NCBI GenBank assembly: GCA_937871985.1
Contig: CALMPB010000368.1
Coordinates: 1-64,000 of the forward strand
Length of the DNA stretch: 64,000 nt
Direction of reading: 5' to 3'
Source of the DNA: an uncultured Burkholderiaceae bacterium
GTDB taxonomy: Bacteria; Pseudomonadota; Gammaproteobacteria; Burkholderiales; Burkholderiaceae
The notes beneath the pieces were generated by a model, which saw nothing but the letters and a program-made list of their open reading frames with translations, did not search any database and was not told the DNA's origin. The translations under genes and the position numbers were made by a program. The stretch's first letter is position 1. The number at the start of each line of letters is the position of its first letter. Positions 1 to 8,217 of this stretch are shown here, in pieces.

Positions 1-598
1 CGGACTGATCGAGCTTGGTGTAGATTTCGGCCAGGATTTCGCCCTTGTAGGCGCTTTTGAACCCATGCAGGGCATCGCGGCCCGCCTGGTAGGCCGGCGC
101 CATGATCACGATTTTCTTGACGCCCAGCTGATTGGCCGCCATGGCGGCGGTATCGCTATAGGAGTCGTTTTGCATGGCCACCGAGAAGAAATTGGGGCTG
201 CAGGCCTTGCCGGCGAAGTTGGACGCGCCCGCGTTCAGGCTGACGTAAAAACCGCCCTCCTTCACGACGCTAGGCGCCACGGCGACCAGAACGTTCGAGA
301 AATTGATACCCGTGAACAGGCGCACGCCGGACTGCAGCATTTTTTCAGCCGACTGCTTGCCCGAACCGGGCTTCAGGCCATCGTCCTCGATGAGGACGTC
401 CACCGGCACGCCGTCCAGCTTGCCGCCGTCCTGCTTGACCGCCAGCATGAAGCCGTCGCGCTCGTCTTCGCCGATATAGCCGGCGGGCGTGGACAAGGTG
501 GTGATGAAGCCGATCTTCACGGGCTCTTGCGCGGCGGCGACACCGCTGGCGCAGAGCATGGCTGCTGCGAAGCCACTCAAAGCTAGTTTACGAAGCAT
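1..598 (-). CDS. Liv-type ABC transporter substrate-binding protein, 3' end beyond window
   Basis: This is the N-terminal 199 codons of a periplasmic binding protein of the branched-chain amino acid (type I, LivK-like) family; the gene runs off the left edge. It starts at an ATG preceded by AAGGAGATAAC. Residues 1-24 form a typical signal peptide ending VAAAQ. The mature part opens with VKIGFITTLSTPAGYIG and continues with the type I periplasmic fold (DGFMLAV, IEDDGLKPGSGKQSAEKM). In such systems the protein captures a small anion or aromatic acid for a Liv-type importer. It follows the hydroxybenzoate genes in the same direction after a 317-bp gap, so an aromatic acid ligand is plausible but unproven. 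No Liv permease or ATPase is seen nearby. Confidence 0.88.
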   Translation of the reverse strand, partial: MLRKLALSGFAAAMLCASGVAAAQEPVKIGFITTLSTPAGYIGEDERDGFMLAVKQDGGKLDGVPVDVLIEDDGLKPGSGKQSAEKMLQSGVRLFTGINFSNVLVAVAPSVVKEGGFYVSLNAGASNFAGKACSPNFFSVAMQNDSYSDTAAMAANQLGVKKIVIMAPAYQAGRDALHGFKSAYKGEILAEIYTKLDQS

Positions 599-915
599 GT
601 TATCTCCTTGATTTTCACCAACATTATTTATCCAGGCATGTCGATGAATGTTAAACGATCTTTCGAACTCCAGGACTTTTCATAAGGCCGGAACACCATG
701 CATTTCGAATCCCGCATAGTGAGCAGAGGGATCGAAAGCCAATATTTTCGAAAGTTTATATGTTTTTATAAAAAGCAACAAGAAAAAGGGTAGATGGCCG
801 CTACGGCCGAATTGCGCTTCCGGCGATGAAAGCCGATAACCAAGATCCGGAAACCCAGGGGCGCCCCTGGATCTCCGCCGAAACTTCATCCGGCCTCCTT
901 TGCCACTGAAACCTT
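599..915. other. Intergenic region upstream of the Liv-type binding protein
   Basis: I find no convincing gene in these 317 bases; the short open frames here lack a ribosome-binding site and recognisable protein features. The stretch contains a perfect 16-bp palindrome at 855-870 and an AT-rich segment around 738-780. That segment, read on the minus strand, could hold the promoter of the binding-protein gene. Confidence 0.5.
855..870. repeat. Perfect 16-bp palindrome CCAGGGGCGCCCCTGG
   Basis: CCAGGGGC is followed directly by its reverse complement GCCCCTGG. It lies 45 bp past the stop of the monooxygenase gene and about 255 bp before the start of the binding-protein gene on the same strand. 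It could be a protein-binding site or part of a transcription stop, but no T-run follows it. Confidence 0.45.
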
Positions 916-2118
916 TCAGCGCGGCTCGAGACAGTTTTCCTTGCGCCAGCCGTACAGCCACTCCAGCCCGCTATAAAACTGCTCTTGCGACTTGCCCTTC
1001 CAGAGCAGGTTCCGCACCGTCCGCTCAACGCCCTTGGCGTGGTAGATGCGGCCCATTTCGCGGGTGGACCATACCACACGCGCAGTACGGGGAACCCGCA
1101 CCGACTCGTAAAGCCGGAAGGCGGCATCCAGATCGCCCTCGCACCGGCCCACCGCCTCGCCCAGGGTCACCGCGTCTTCCAAGGCCATGCAGGCGCCTTG
1201 CGCCATGTACTGAGCCATGGGATGGGCGGCATCGCCCAACAGGGTGCACCGGCCGCTGCCCCATTCGTCCACAGGGTCGGCATCGGCCGTAGCCCAACGC
1301 CGCCAGGAAGTCGGGCGGTCGAGCATCTGGCGGGGACGCGCATGAATGCCTTCGAAGTAGGACAGCACTTCTTCCTTACTGCCATCGGTAACGCCCCATT
1401 CTTCCTGCTCGCGGCTATGGAAGGTAACGACCAGGTTGTACTGCTGGCCGCCGCGCAATGGATAATGCACCAGGTGGCATCGCGGGCCGGCCCACAGCAT
1501 GGGCGCGTTCACCCGCAAGTCCTCGGGCATGTTTTCCAGATCGACCACGGCGCGGTACACGACGTGGCCGGTCACCCGGTGATGGCGGCCGATGGTCTTT
1601 TCGCGAACCACCGACTTCACGCCGTCGCAGCCCACGACGGCGTCGGCGCTATAGACATTGCCATTGGTGTCGATAACCTCGACGCCGCCAGCCTTGACCT
1701 TGACATCGGCCACGTGCGTGGACGTCTTGAACTGGATCAAGGGATCGTGCTGAACCGCTTCAAGGATCGACAAGTGGATGTCGGCCCGGTGAATGACTCC
1801 ATAGGCGCCGCCGAAACGCTTGCGGAATTTTTCGTCGGTTTCGATACGCACCACCTCGGTGGCATCGACCGCGTCCATCATGATGATGTGATCGGTAAAC
1901 ACCGCACGCCGGCGCGTGGCTTCGCCCGCGCCCAGGGCGTCCAGCGCGTTGAAGGCGTTGGGCCCCAACTGAATGCCGGCGCCGATTTCACCGATATGCT
2001 CGGCCTGCTCGAGCAGCAGCACCTCGATGCCCTGCCGGGTCAGGGCCAGTGCGGCGGCCAAACCGCCGATGCCTCCGCCGACAACAATAATTTTCTGCTT
2101 CGATTTTTGTCCAGTCAT
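916..2118 (-). CDS. 3-hydroxybenzoate 6-hydroxylase-type FAD monooxygenase
   Basis: A 400-residue class A flavoprotein aromatic hydroxylase, predicted to convert 3-hydroxybenzoate to gentisate with NADH and O2. Visible motifs are the N-terminal dinucleotide-binding GGGIGG, the mid-protein DG motif (VVGCDGVKSVVR) and the C-terminal FAD motif LLGDAAHPM. The C-terminal part, with GRIYHAKGVERTVRN, resembles the 3HB6H/NagX/XlnD group. I chose the ATG at 2118 because GGAAGA lies 5 nt before it; an in-frame ATG at 2133 would add five residues with no good ribosome-binding site. It follows maleylpyruvate isomerase and fumarylpyruvate hydrolase, which fits gentisate formation and breakdown. A salicylate-type hydroxylase is the main alternative. 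The gene at 8218-9417 is a second member of the same family. Confidence 0.88.
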   Translation of the reverse strand: MTGQKSKQKIIVVGGGIGGLAAALALTRQGIEVLLLEQAEHIGEIGAGIQLGPNAFNALDALGAGEATRRRAVFTDHIIMMDAVDATEVVRIETDEKFRKRFGGAYGVIHRADIHLSILEAVQHDPLIQFKTSTHVADVKVKAGGVEVIDTNGNVYSADAVVGCDGVKSVVREKTIGRHHRVTGHVVYRAVVDLENMPEDLRVNAPMLWAGPRCHLVHYPLRGGQQYNLVVTFHSREQEEWGVTDGSKEEVLSYFEGIHARPRQMLDRPTSWRRWATADADPVDEWGSGRCTLLGDAAHPMAQYMAQGACMALEDAVTLGEAVGRCEGDLDAAFRLYESVRVPRTARVVWSTREMGRIYHAKGVERTVRNLLWKGKSQEQFYSGLEWLYGWRKENCLEPR

Positions 2119-2210
2119 TTTTGTCTTCCACATTCAAGTCCGGCGCGCCGCGATATCGACCACAACCAGAATGAACCCGGGCGTTATCCACGCCCGGATT
2201 TCACAACGCA

Positions 2211-2849
2211 CTATTTCTGAAAATCAGGCTGCTGCGCCGGCGCGGCCTTCTGAAAGGCCGGCAGCGTGCTGCAATGCTCGTACACCGCCATGATGCGCGG
2301 AAACTTCTGCACGTCGCAGCCCATGCGCAAAGCATTGGCCACCTGCGGCACCAGGCAGCAGTCGGCCAGCGATACCTGGCCGCCGACGCAATACTGACCC
2401 GACCCGGTACGTTCGAGCAGGGCCTCCAACGAGGTAAAACCTTCATTGATCCAGTGGTGATACCACTCGTTCTTTTTCTCGTCGGAAACGCCCAGCTCCT
2501 TGACGAGATAGCGCAACACCCGCAAATTGTTCAGCGGATGCATATCGCACGAAACCAGATTGGCGATCTCGAGCACACGGGCGCGCGGCTGAGGTTCCTG
2601 GGGAATCAGGCGCGGCTCGGGGAACTTGTTGTCCAGGTAGTCGATGATGGCCAGCGACTGGCCCAGCTGAAAGCCGTCGTCGTCCAGCAAAGGCACACTG
2701 GCGCTGGGGTTCTTGGCAACGTAATCCGCCTCTTTTTGCTGCATGACGCGGATATTGACGGGGTGAAAGTCGTAGTCCTGGCCCTTTAGCCCCATCACGA
2801 TGCGCACACGGTACGACGTCGAGCTGTTGAAGAAGCTGTACAGATCCAT
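2211..2849 (-). CDS. maiA: Maleylpyruvate isomerase (zeta-class GST)
   Basis: 212 residues, the normal length for zeta-class glutathione transferases. The N-terminal thioredoxin-like domain carries the zeta signature region (FFNSSTSYRVRIVMGLKG) and the glutathione-binding stretch ASVPLLDDDGFQLGQSLAI. The C-terminal helical domain includes GGQVSLADCCLVPQV. The enzyme isomerises maleylpyruvate (or maleylacetoacetate) to the fumaryl form in a glutathione-dependent reaction in the cytosol. Its start lies 2 bp after the stop of the fumarylpyruvate hydrolase gene, so the two are translationally linked. The 3-hydroxybenzoate context favours maleylpyruvate over maleylacetoacetate. Confidence 0.92.
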   Translation of the reverse strand: MDLYSFFNSSTSYRVRIVMGLKGQDYDFHPVNIRVMQQKEADYVAKNPSASVPLLDDDGFQLGQSLAIIDYLDNKFPEPRLIPQEPQPRARVLEIANLVSCDMHPLNNLRVLRYLVKELGVSDEKKNEWYHHWINEGFTSLEALLERTGSGQYCVGGQVSLADCCLVPQVANALRMGCDVQKFPRIMAVYEHCSTLPAFQKAAPAQQPDFQK

Positions 2850-2851
2850 GT

Positions 2852-3550
2852 TTACACCACTTTGACGGTGATGCTGCCCAGACCCTCGACCGAACCCACC
2901 ATGGTCTGGCCGGCCACGACGGGGCCGACGCCTTCGGGCGTGCCGGTGTAAATGATGTCGCCCTCTTCGAGCTTGAAGTACTTGGACAGGTAGCTGATGG
3001 TTTCGGCAACCGACCAGATGAGCTTGTCCAGGCTGCTGCCCTGCTTGCGCGCGCCGTCGACATCCAGCGTAATGGCGGCCTTCTCGACGTTCTGCACCGA
3101 GGCGGCGGGATGAATGGGGCCGATGGGGCCGCTTTGGTCGAAAGCCTTGCCCAGTTCCCAGGGACGGCCCATTTCGCGCATTTTCATTTGCAGGTCGCGG
3201 CGCGTCATGTCCAGCCCGACCGCGTAGCCCCAGACGTGGCTCAGCGCATCGTCAACGCTGATGTTCGAACCGCCCTTGCCGATGGCGGCGACCAGCTCGA
3301 TTTCATAGTGGTAATTCGACGTTTCCGAAGGATAGGGGATTTCCAGCGTTTCGCCGTAGGCGACGGGAATGACCGCATCGGCCGGCTTGCAAAAGAAGAA
3401 CGGCGGTTCGCGATCGGGGTCGAAGCCCATTTCGCGGGCATGAGCGGCATAGTTGCGGCCAACGCAATACACACGGCGAACGGGGAAGGTGTCGTTGCTG
3501 CCGACGACGGGCACGGCAACGGTGGCGGGAGGAGTCACAACGTATGACAT
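2852..3550 (-). CDS. nagK: Fumarylpyruvate hydrolase (FAH family)
   Basis: 232 residues, matching the short single-domain FAH enzymes such as NagK. Seen are YCVGRNYAAHAREMG near the N-terminus, the metal-ligand region EIELVAAIGKGG and the C-terminal family signature YTGTPEGVGPV. It hydrolyses fumarylpyruvate to fumarate and pyruvate, the last step of the gentisate route. The start is supported by AAGAGGT upstream. It is the first gene of an isomerase-hydroxylase operon and is preceded by a 311-bp AT-rich promoter region. A second, longer FAH-family gene lies at 6273-7130. Confidence 0.92.
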   Translation of the reverse strand: MSYVVTPPATVAVPVVGSNDTFPVRRVYCVGRNYAAHAREMGFDPDREPPFFFCKPADAVIPVAYGETLEIPYPSETSNYHYEIELVAAIGKGGSNISVDDALSHVWGYAVGLDMTRRDLQMKMREMGRPWELGKAFDQSGPIGPIHPAASVQNVEKAAITLDVDGARKQGSSLDKLIWSVAETISYLSKYFKLEEGDIIYTGTPEGVGPVVAGQTMVGSVEGLGSITVKVV

Positions 3551-3861
3551 AGGTGTAGACCTCTTGAAAACGGAAATGAGAAAATGCCGGTTATGTGCTC
3601 AGCGCACGAATACGACTTCGACGGCAGATTTGCCAGGCCAAAAACATTCTTGATGCAGCAAGGCTGCGGGCGGCTGGAACCATTGCAGCGGCCCCGCTCT
3701 ATGCAAGCGCCCTGCTTTCTGACACACAGGCTAGCTTAGCCTGACTATACGGTTTTTGAGCGATTCTGTGTATGTTTTGGTATACGATTATTTATGAAAT
3801 ATAAATATGAAATATACAATAAACCACATACCAGGCCGGCACGGAATTCATTTTCCCCGCT
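3551..3861. promoter_or_regulatory. Upstream region of the fumarylpyruvate hydrolase operon, with AT-rich direct repeat
   Basis: I see no gene in these 311 bases. The distal part is strongly AT-rich and carries a 10-bp direct repeat ATGAAATATA at 3794-3803 and 3807-3816 (13-bp period) plus the palindrome GTATAC at 3780-3785. It probably holds the promoter and regulator sites for the minus-strand operon below it. The CoA-transferase gene ends at the far side. Confidence 0.45.
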
Positions 3862-5091
3862 TCAAGCCAGCCCTGCCTCGCGCAATTTCATCAATTGCTC
3901 GGGCGTCACGCCAATGGATTCCAGTACCTCTTTGGTGTGTTCGCCCAGCTTGGGCCCCAACCACGCAGTCTTGCCCGGCGTGGCGCTCAGCTTGGGAACG
4001 ATGCCCGGCAGATCGATAGGCTTGCCGTCGGGCAGTTGAAACCGCTGGATCATCTCGCGCGCGCGGAAATGCGCATCGTTGTAGATGTCTTCGGCCGTAT
4101 AGATGCGGCCGCACGGCACCGAAGCCGTCTCCAGCACGCCGAGTATGGTTTCCAGGTCGTGCCTGCCCGCCCATTCCTGGATGGCGCCGTCCAGCATTTC
4201 GGTATGGCGCACACGCCCGTCGTTGTGCTCCAGTTCGGGATTGTCCGCCAGATCCTGGCGCCCCATCGCCGCCATCAGGCGTTTGAAAATGCCGTCGCCA
4301 TTGCCCGCGATGACGACGTAGCGCCCGTCTCCGCACAAATAGGTATTGGAAGGCACGATACCCGGCAGTGCGGCGCCCGTGCGCTCGCGCACATGGCCCG
4401 TCATGGCGTATTCGGGGATCAGGCTTTCCATGACCGCCAGGACGGCTTCGCTCAAGGCCACGTCGATGAACTGGCCCTTGCCGCCATTGGCTTTCAGGTG
4501 ATGCAAGGCCATGAGCACGCCGATGACGCCGTACAAGGACGCCAGGGTATCGCCCAGGCTCACGCCCACGCGCACCGGCGCGCGATCCTGGTAGCCCGTT
4601 ACATAGCGCAGGCCGCCCATGCATTCCGCAATGGCGGCAAAACCCGGCCGATGGCTGAACGGGCCTGTCTGCCCATAGCCCGAAACCCGCAGCATGATGA
4701 GCTTAGGGTTGACCGCCGAAAGCTGCTCCCAGCCCAGGCCCCATTTCTCCAGCGTGCCGGGCCGGAAGTTTTCAATGACGACATCGGCCTCGGCGGCCAG
4801 CTTGCGGACGATTTCCTGTGCTTCGGGCGACTTCAGGTCCAGGGTCACCGATTTTTTGTTGCGGCTTTGCGCATACCACCACAACGACGTGCCTTCGTGC
4901 AGCTTGCGCCAGCTGCGCAAGGGGTCGCCCCCCTTCGGGGCTTCGATCTTGACGACATCGGCGCCGAACTGGGCCAACAGGGCGCTGGCATAGGGGCCGG
5001 CAATCAAGGATCCCAGCTCAAGAACCTTGACGCCCGCCAAAGCCTGTTCCTGCTTTGCTTCCTGGTTTGATTCCTGAACCGTCTGAGTCAT
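3862..5091 (-). CDS. CaiB/BaiF family CoA-transferase
   Basis: 409 residues of a class III CoA-transferase. Visible are VLELGSLIAGPYAS and GADVVKIEAPKGGDPLR near the N-terminus and the conserved Asp in SLGDTLASLYG (residue 181), the site of the acyl-anhydride intermediate in this family. GKGQFIDVALSEAV and a C-terminal KTAWLGPKLGEHTKEVL segment follow. These enzymes move CoA from a donor such as succinyl-CoA to a carboxylic acid. An HMG-CoA-lyase-like gene lies 201 bp upstream on the same strand. Such transferase-lyase pairs typically activate and then cleave a branched hydroxy acid. The acid is not known here. The start has GGAT 6 nt upstream. Confidence 0.88.
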   Translation of the reverse strand: MTQTVQESNQEAKQEQALAGVKVLELGSLIAGPYASALLAQFGADVVKIEAPKGGDPLRSWRKLHEGTSLWWYAQSRNKKSVTLDLKSPEAQEIVRKLAAEADVVIENFRPGTLEKWGLGWEQLSAVNPKLIMLRVSGYGQTGPFSHRPGFAAIAECMGGLRYVTGYQDRAPVRVGVSLGDTLASLYGVIGVLMALHHLKANGGKGQFIDVALSEAVLAVMESLIPEYAMTGHVRERTGAALPGIVPSNTYLCGDGRYVVIAGNGDGIFKRLMAAMGRQDLADNPELEHNDGRVRHTEMLDGAIQEWAGRHDLETILGVLETASVPCGRIYTAEDIYNDAHFRAREMIQRFQLPDGKPIDLPGIVPKLSATPGKTAWLGPKLGEHTKEVLESIGVTPEQLMKLREAGLA

Positions 5092-5292
5092 TGCGTGATC
5101 CTATTGAGCGAAGAGCCGGTATTTCGCCAGCCCGGGCAAATATACGTAAAGCCGCCATCCGTGCGGCATCCATTATAAATAGCGCAAACACCGAATGCCG
5201 CGGCATTCGGATTCAGGCGTCCGTCCGGCGGCGTCAGGCCCCTTCAAACAGCCAGGGCTCTTGCTGGCGGCGCACCGCTTCGTAGCTGCGGG

Positions 5293-6258
5293 TCAACGGC
5301 ATAAAGGGCTTGCAGCCCGCTGGGCTCCGCCCTGCCCGCCGGGCAATGGATAGCGCCGGGTCGAGGGGCCCGCCTTCACCACCTGTCCGGGAATATCGTG
5401 CTTGACCATGGCGGGCAAGAGCCTTGCCAGCTCGAGCAGGCCCTCCAGGTCGACGCCTGTTGCGCAGCCCATGGCGTCGAACATGTGCACCAGGTCCTCG
5501 GTGCAGACATTGCCGCTGGCTCCCGGCGCGAACGGACAGCCGCCCAGCCCTCCGAGCGAGGCATCGAAACGGTCGATGCCCGCCCGCAAAGCGGCCAAGG
5601 CATTGGCCAGCCCCATGCCGCGCGTATTATGGAAATGCGCCGTGAACACCAGGCCAGGCCAACGATCCCGCACCACATGGCAAACCTCGTTGACCTGCCG
5701 CGGATTCGCGACACCCGTCGTATCGCATAGCGTGACGCCCTGCATGCCGATATCGGCAAACCGATCGACGATGTCCAGCACACGCGCCAGGGGCACCTCG
5801 CCTTCGAACGGACAGCCGAATGCCGTGGACAGCGAAGCGTTCAAGAACGCCTTTCCATCCACGACCCTGGCGATTTCGGCAAACTGATCCAGCGACTGCT
5901 CCGACGTCATGCGCAAGTTGGCCATGTTGTGGCTTTGGCTTGCGGACATCACCATATTGACTTCGTCCACCTTGCAGTCCAATGCGCGTTCGCACCCTCG
6001 CATATTGGGCACCAGCGCCGCATACTGAACGCCGGGAATCCGGTCGATCCGGCACATTACGGCTTCGGCGTCCGCCAGGCCCGGAATGGCTTTGGGCGAC
6101 GTGAACGACGTCACCTCTATCTTGGCCACCCCGGTACGGCTCAACGCATTGATCAGCGCGATTTTCTGCTCGGTGGGGATGAACTCCGGCTCGATCTGGA
6201 ATCCATCCCGAACCGACACCTCGTGAATGTAGATACGGGAACTCTCGGAGGAACTCAT
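5293..6258 (-). CDS. Hydroxymethylglutaryl-CoA lyase-like enzyme
   Basis: 321 residues of the HMGL-like TIM-barrel family. The N-terminal VSVRDGFQIEP carries the conserved Arg-Asp pair, and HFHNTRGMGLANALAAL carries the metal-binding histidines. GGLGGCPFAPGASGN contains the catalytic-loop cysteine. The family splits 3-hydroxy-3-methylacyl-CoA thioesters (HMG-CoA, citramalyl-CoA) into acetyl-CoA and a keto acid. It starts 14 bp after the FAH-family gene and precedes a CoA-transferase, suggesting a joint pathway. The last 15 or so residues after PSTRRYPLP look unlike the family. Another reading frame continues 31 codons further as an apparent tail ending EPWLFEGA, so a frameshift near the 3' end is possible. 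Confidence 0.85.
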   Translation of the reverse strand: MSSSESSRIYIHEVSVRDGFQIEPEFIPTEQKIALINALSRTGVAKIEVTSFTSPKAIPGLADAEAVMCRIDRIPGVQYAALVPNMRGCERALDCKVDEVNMVMSASQSHNMANLRMTSEQSLDQFAEIARVVDGKAFLNASLSTAFGCPFEGEVPLARVLDIVDRFADIGMQGVTLCDTTGVANPRQVNEVCHVVRDRWPGLVFTAHFHNTRGMGLANALAALRAGIDRFDASLGGLGGCPFAPGASGNVCTEDLVHMFDAMGCATGVDLEGLLELARLLPAMVKHDIPGQVVKAGPSTRRYPLPGGQGGAQRAASPLCR

Positions 6259-6272
6259 CGCCGGCCCATGCG

Positions 6273-7130
6273 CTACGCAGCCCGGACAGCAACTTCCATG
6301 CGCCCGATCCGGTCGAATTCCGCAACGATGAGGTCTCCGGCATGCACCGGCCCGACGCCCTCGGGGGTGCCGGTAAAAATGACGTCGCCCGGATGCAGGG
6401 TATAGAAGGACGACGCAAATTCGATGAGCGCCGGAATGTCCATGAGCAAGTCCCGGGTGTTCGCGCGTTGCCTGACTTCGCCGTTGACCGTAAGCTGGAA
6501 ATCCAGGCTGGTCGGGTCGGGAAGCTCGTCCGCCGTGACGAACCAGGGGCCCAGCACGCTGTAGCTATCGACCGACTTGCGCAGGCTTCGTTCTTCGGGG
6601 CCGCGCACGGTCATGTCCAGGCCTATGCAATAGCCGGCAATATGGCTCCAGGCATCGGCACGGGAAATTCCAACCCCCGGCTTGCCGATGACCACCGCCA
6701 GCTCGATTTCGTGATCGTTGCGCCGTTCGGGGTGGCGTATGGCCACGCCTTCGCTGGGGCCCACCATGGAGCTGTTGGCTTTCAGGAACAGCCCGATGCG
6801 CTGGATTTCCTCGATCTTGCCGTTGTGATGAACACCGGCGTCGGCACGGGCCTCTTCCAGATGCTTGGTGTAATTGACAGGCGCCGCGACCAGCTTGCCG
6901 GGATTGGCAATGGGGCTCAGCAACTGCACGTCCTCCAGGGCCAGCCGGGCGGCCGACGGCAGAAGTTCGCCGATGCGCTGGCGCACCTGCTCAAGATTGG
7001 CGATGAATGGATCGAAGCTTGGCAGCGGATAGCGGCTGGCCGTCAAGACATCCAGTGCCGCCGTGACATCGAAAACCGATCCGCCCTCGACCACCCCAAG
7101 GCGATCCTTGTTAAACCGACATATGCGCAT
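6273..7130 (-). CDS. Fumarylacetoacetate hydrolase family protein
   Basis: 285 residues: an N-terminal lead domain (MRICRFNKDRLGVVEGG) followed by the FAH catalytic domain with ANSSMVGPSEGVAIRHP, HEIELAVVIGKPG and the signature FTGTPEGVGPVHAGD. The family acts on 1,3-diketo acids and related substrates using a divalent metal; acylpyruvate hydrolysis or 2-keto-acid decarboxylation are possible. GAGGATTCATC lies before the ATG. It heads a minus-strand unit with the lyase gene and is divergent from a LysR gene 105 bp away, so that regulator probably controls it. It is distinct from the shorter NagK-type gene at 2852-3550. Confidence 0.88.
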   Translation of the reverse strand: MRICRFNKDRLGVVEGGSVFDVTAALDVLTASRYPLPSFDPFIANLEQVRQRIGELLPSAARLALEDVQLLSPIANPGKLVAAPVNYTKHLEEARADAGVHHNGKIEEIQRIGLFLKANSSMVGPSEGVAIRHPERRNDHEIELAVVIGKPGVGISRADAWSHIAGYCIGLDMTVRGPEERSLRKSVDSYSVLGPWFVTADELPDPTSLDFQLTVNGEVRQRANTRDLLMDIPALIEFASSFYTLHPGDVIFTGTPEGVGPVHAGDLIVAEFDRIGRMEVAVRAA

Positions 7131-7159
7131 GATGAATCCTCGTTAGTAAAATCATTCTC

Positions 7160-7187
7160 GGGCATTGCTAAGGCCGCCACAATGCCC
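7160..7187. promoter_or_regulatory. Inverted repeat in a LysR/FAH divergent promoter
   Basis: GGGCATTG at 7160-7167 and CAATGCCC at 7180-7187 form perfect 8-bp arms around a 12-bp spacer. It sits 29 bp before the start of the FAH-family gene and 48 bp before the LysR start. The placement fits an operator or activator site of the adjacent LysR protein; binding is inferred, not shown. Confidence 0.6.
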
Positions 7188-7235
7188 TACCCTTAATATC
7201 CTGAATTGCCTTTTTAAATACAGTCCGCAAGCTTC

Positions 7236-8183
7236 ATGGCCAACCTCGATCTATCGGATTTCCTCATCCTGAAAGAAATCTATAAAACCCGAAGCGTTTC
7301 GGGTTCCGTCAGCCATGTCGGCCTGAGCCAACCCGCCATCAGCGTGCGCCTGGGCAATTTGCGCACGCATTTCTGCGATCCTTTGTTCGTCAAGACACCA
7401 GAGGGGATGATGCCCACCCCCCTGATGCAAAGTCTTATCGCCCCCATAGAACAGTTCCTGGACCTGCTTGGCCCGAATCGCGGGCAGCTCGTCCATTTCG
7501 ACCCCGCAAGCTCGCTGCGCCGGTTCCAGCTGGGGCTGAGCCATGTTGCCCAAATGGTCATGCTGCCCGAGCTTCTGACCATCTTCGAATCGGCCGCGCC
7601 GCACATCCAGATCGACTCCACCGACCTGAACGACCAAACCGCCCTGGCCATGGCGCAAGGCGAAATCGACCTCGCCATCGGCTACGCCGCGGAAGTGAAC
7701 ACGGGCTTCTACCAACAGCGGCTGTTCGCGGAACATTACGCCTGCATCGCCCGAAAAGAGCATCCGCGCCTTACCGGCCATACGCTAAGCACCGAGCAGC
7801 TCCTGAAAGAAGAACACCTGTCCCTTGTGGCGCCGGGCACCGGCCACTCATTGCTGGACAAGCAACTGCATGCCAAGGGAATAAGCCGCACGATCAAACT
7901 CAGGGTTTCCTCCTTTCTAGGGCTCGAGCAAATGATCGCCGCCACCAATTTGCTGGCCATCGTTCCCGCCCGCCTGGCCAACACCCTGGCCAAGGGCGGC
8001 CGCGTAAAGGCCTTCGAAATGCCTTTCCCCACTCCCGTCTACGAAGTCCGGCAATACTGGCATGAACGCTATCACCTCGACCCGGCCAACCGCTGGTTGC
8101 GGCAAATCATTTTCAACACCTTCGTCGACTTGCCCCCGGTCGAGCCTGTGGAAGACGACGAGCCTGCAAACAACCTGCGCTAA
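7236..8183 (+). CDS. LysR family transcriptional regulator
   Basis: 315 residues with an N-terminal winged helix (residues about 5-65, including SVSGSVSHVGLSQPAISVRLGNLR) and a LysR-type effector domain with LGLSHVAQMVMLPELL. It is divergent from the FAH/lyase/CoA-transferase genes and probably regulates them. It is a close paralogue of the LysR protein encoded at 9610-10539; both begin MANLDxSDxLILKEI and share FYQQRLF and PARLA segments at the same positions. The aromatic-acid or CoA-ester ligand is unknown. The ATG is taken where the family alignment begins; no strong ribosome-binding site is obvious. Confidence 0.92.
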   Translation: MANLDLSDFLILKEIYKTRSVSGSVSHVGLSQPAISVRLGNLRTHFCDPLFVKTPEGMMPTPLMQSLIAPIEQFLDLLGPNRGQLVHFDPASSLRRFQLGLSHVAQMVMLPELLTIFESAAPHIQIDSTDLNDQTALAMAQGEIDLAIGYAAEVNTGFYQQRLFAEHYACIARKEHPRLTGHTLSTEQLLKEEHLSLVAPGTGHSLLDKQLHAKGISRTIKLRVSSFLGLEQMIAATNLLAIVPARLANTLAKGGRVKAFEMPFPTPVYEVRQYWHERYHLDPANRWLRQIIFNTFVDLPPVEPVEDDEPANNLR

Positions 8184-8195
8184 AGTCAGTTAACC

Positions 8196-8208
8196 CGGCG
8201 GGCCGCCG
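8196..8208. terminator. Short GC hairpin between convergent genes
   Basis: CGGCG and CGCCG form a 5-bp stem with a 3-nt loop in the 34-bp gap between the LysR stop and the convergent monooxygenase stop. There is no clear T-run, so it is a weak terminator candidate. Confidence 0.3.
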
Positions 8209-8217
8209 ATCAACGCG

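Noticed and set aside
680..961. Small minus-strand open frame in the gap after the monooxygenase
   Set aside because: It overlaps the monooxygenase 3' end, has no ribosome-binding site and a composition unlike a protein.
985..2220. Long plus-strand open frame of 411 codons
   Set aside because: It lies wholly opposite the flavin monooxygenase gene, has no family features and reflects GC-rich third positions of the real gene.
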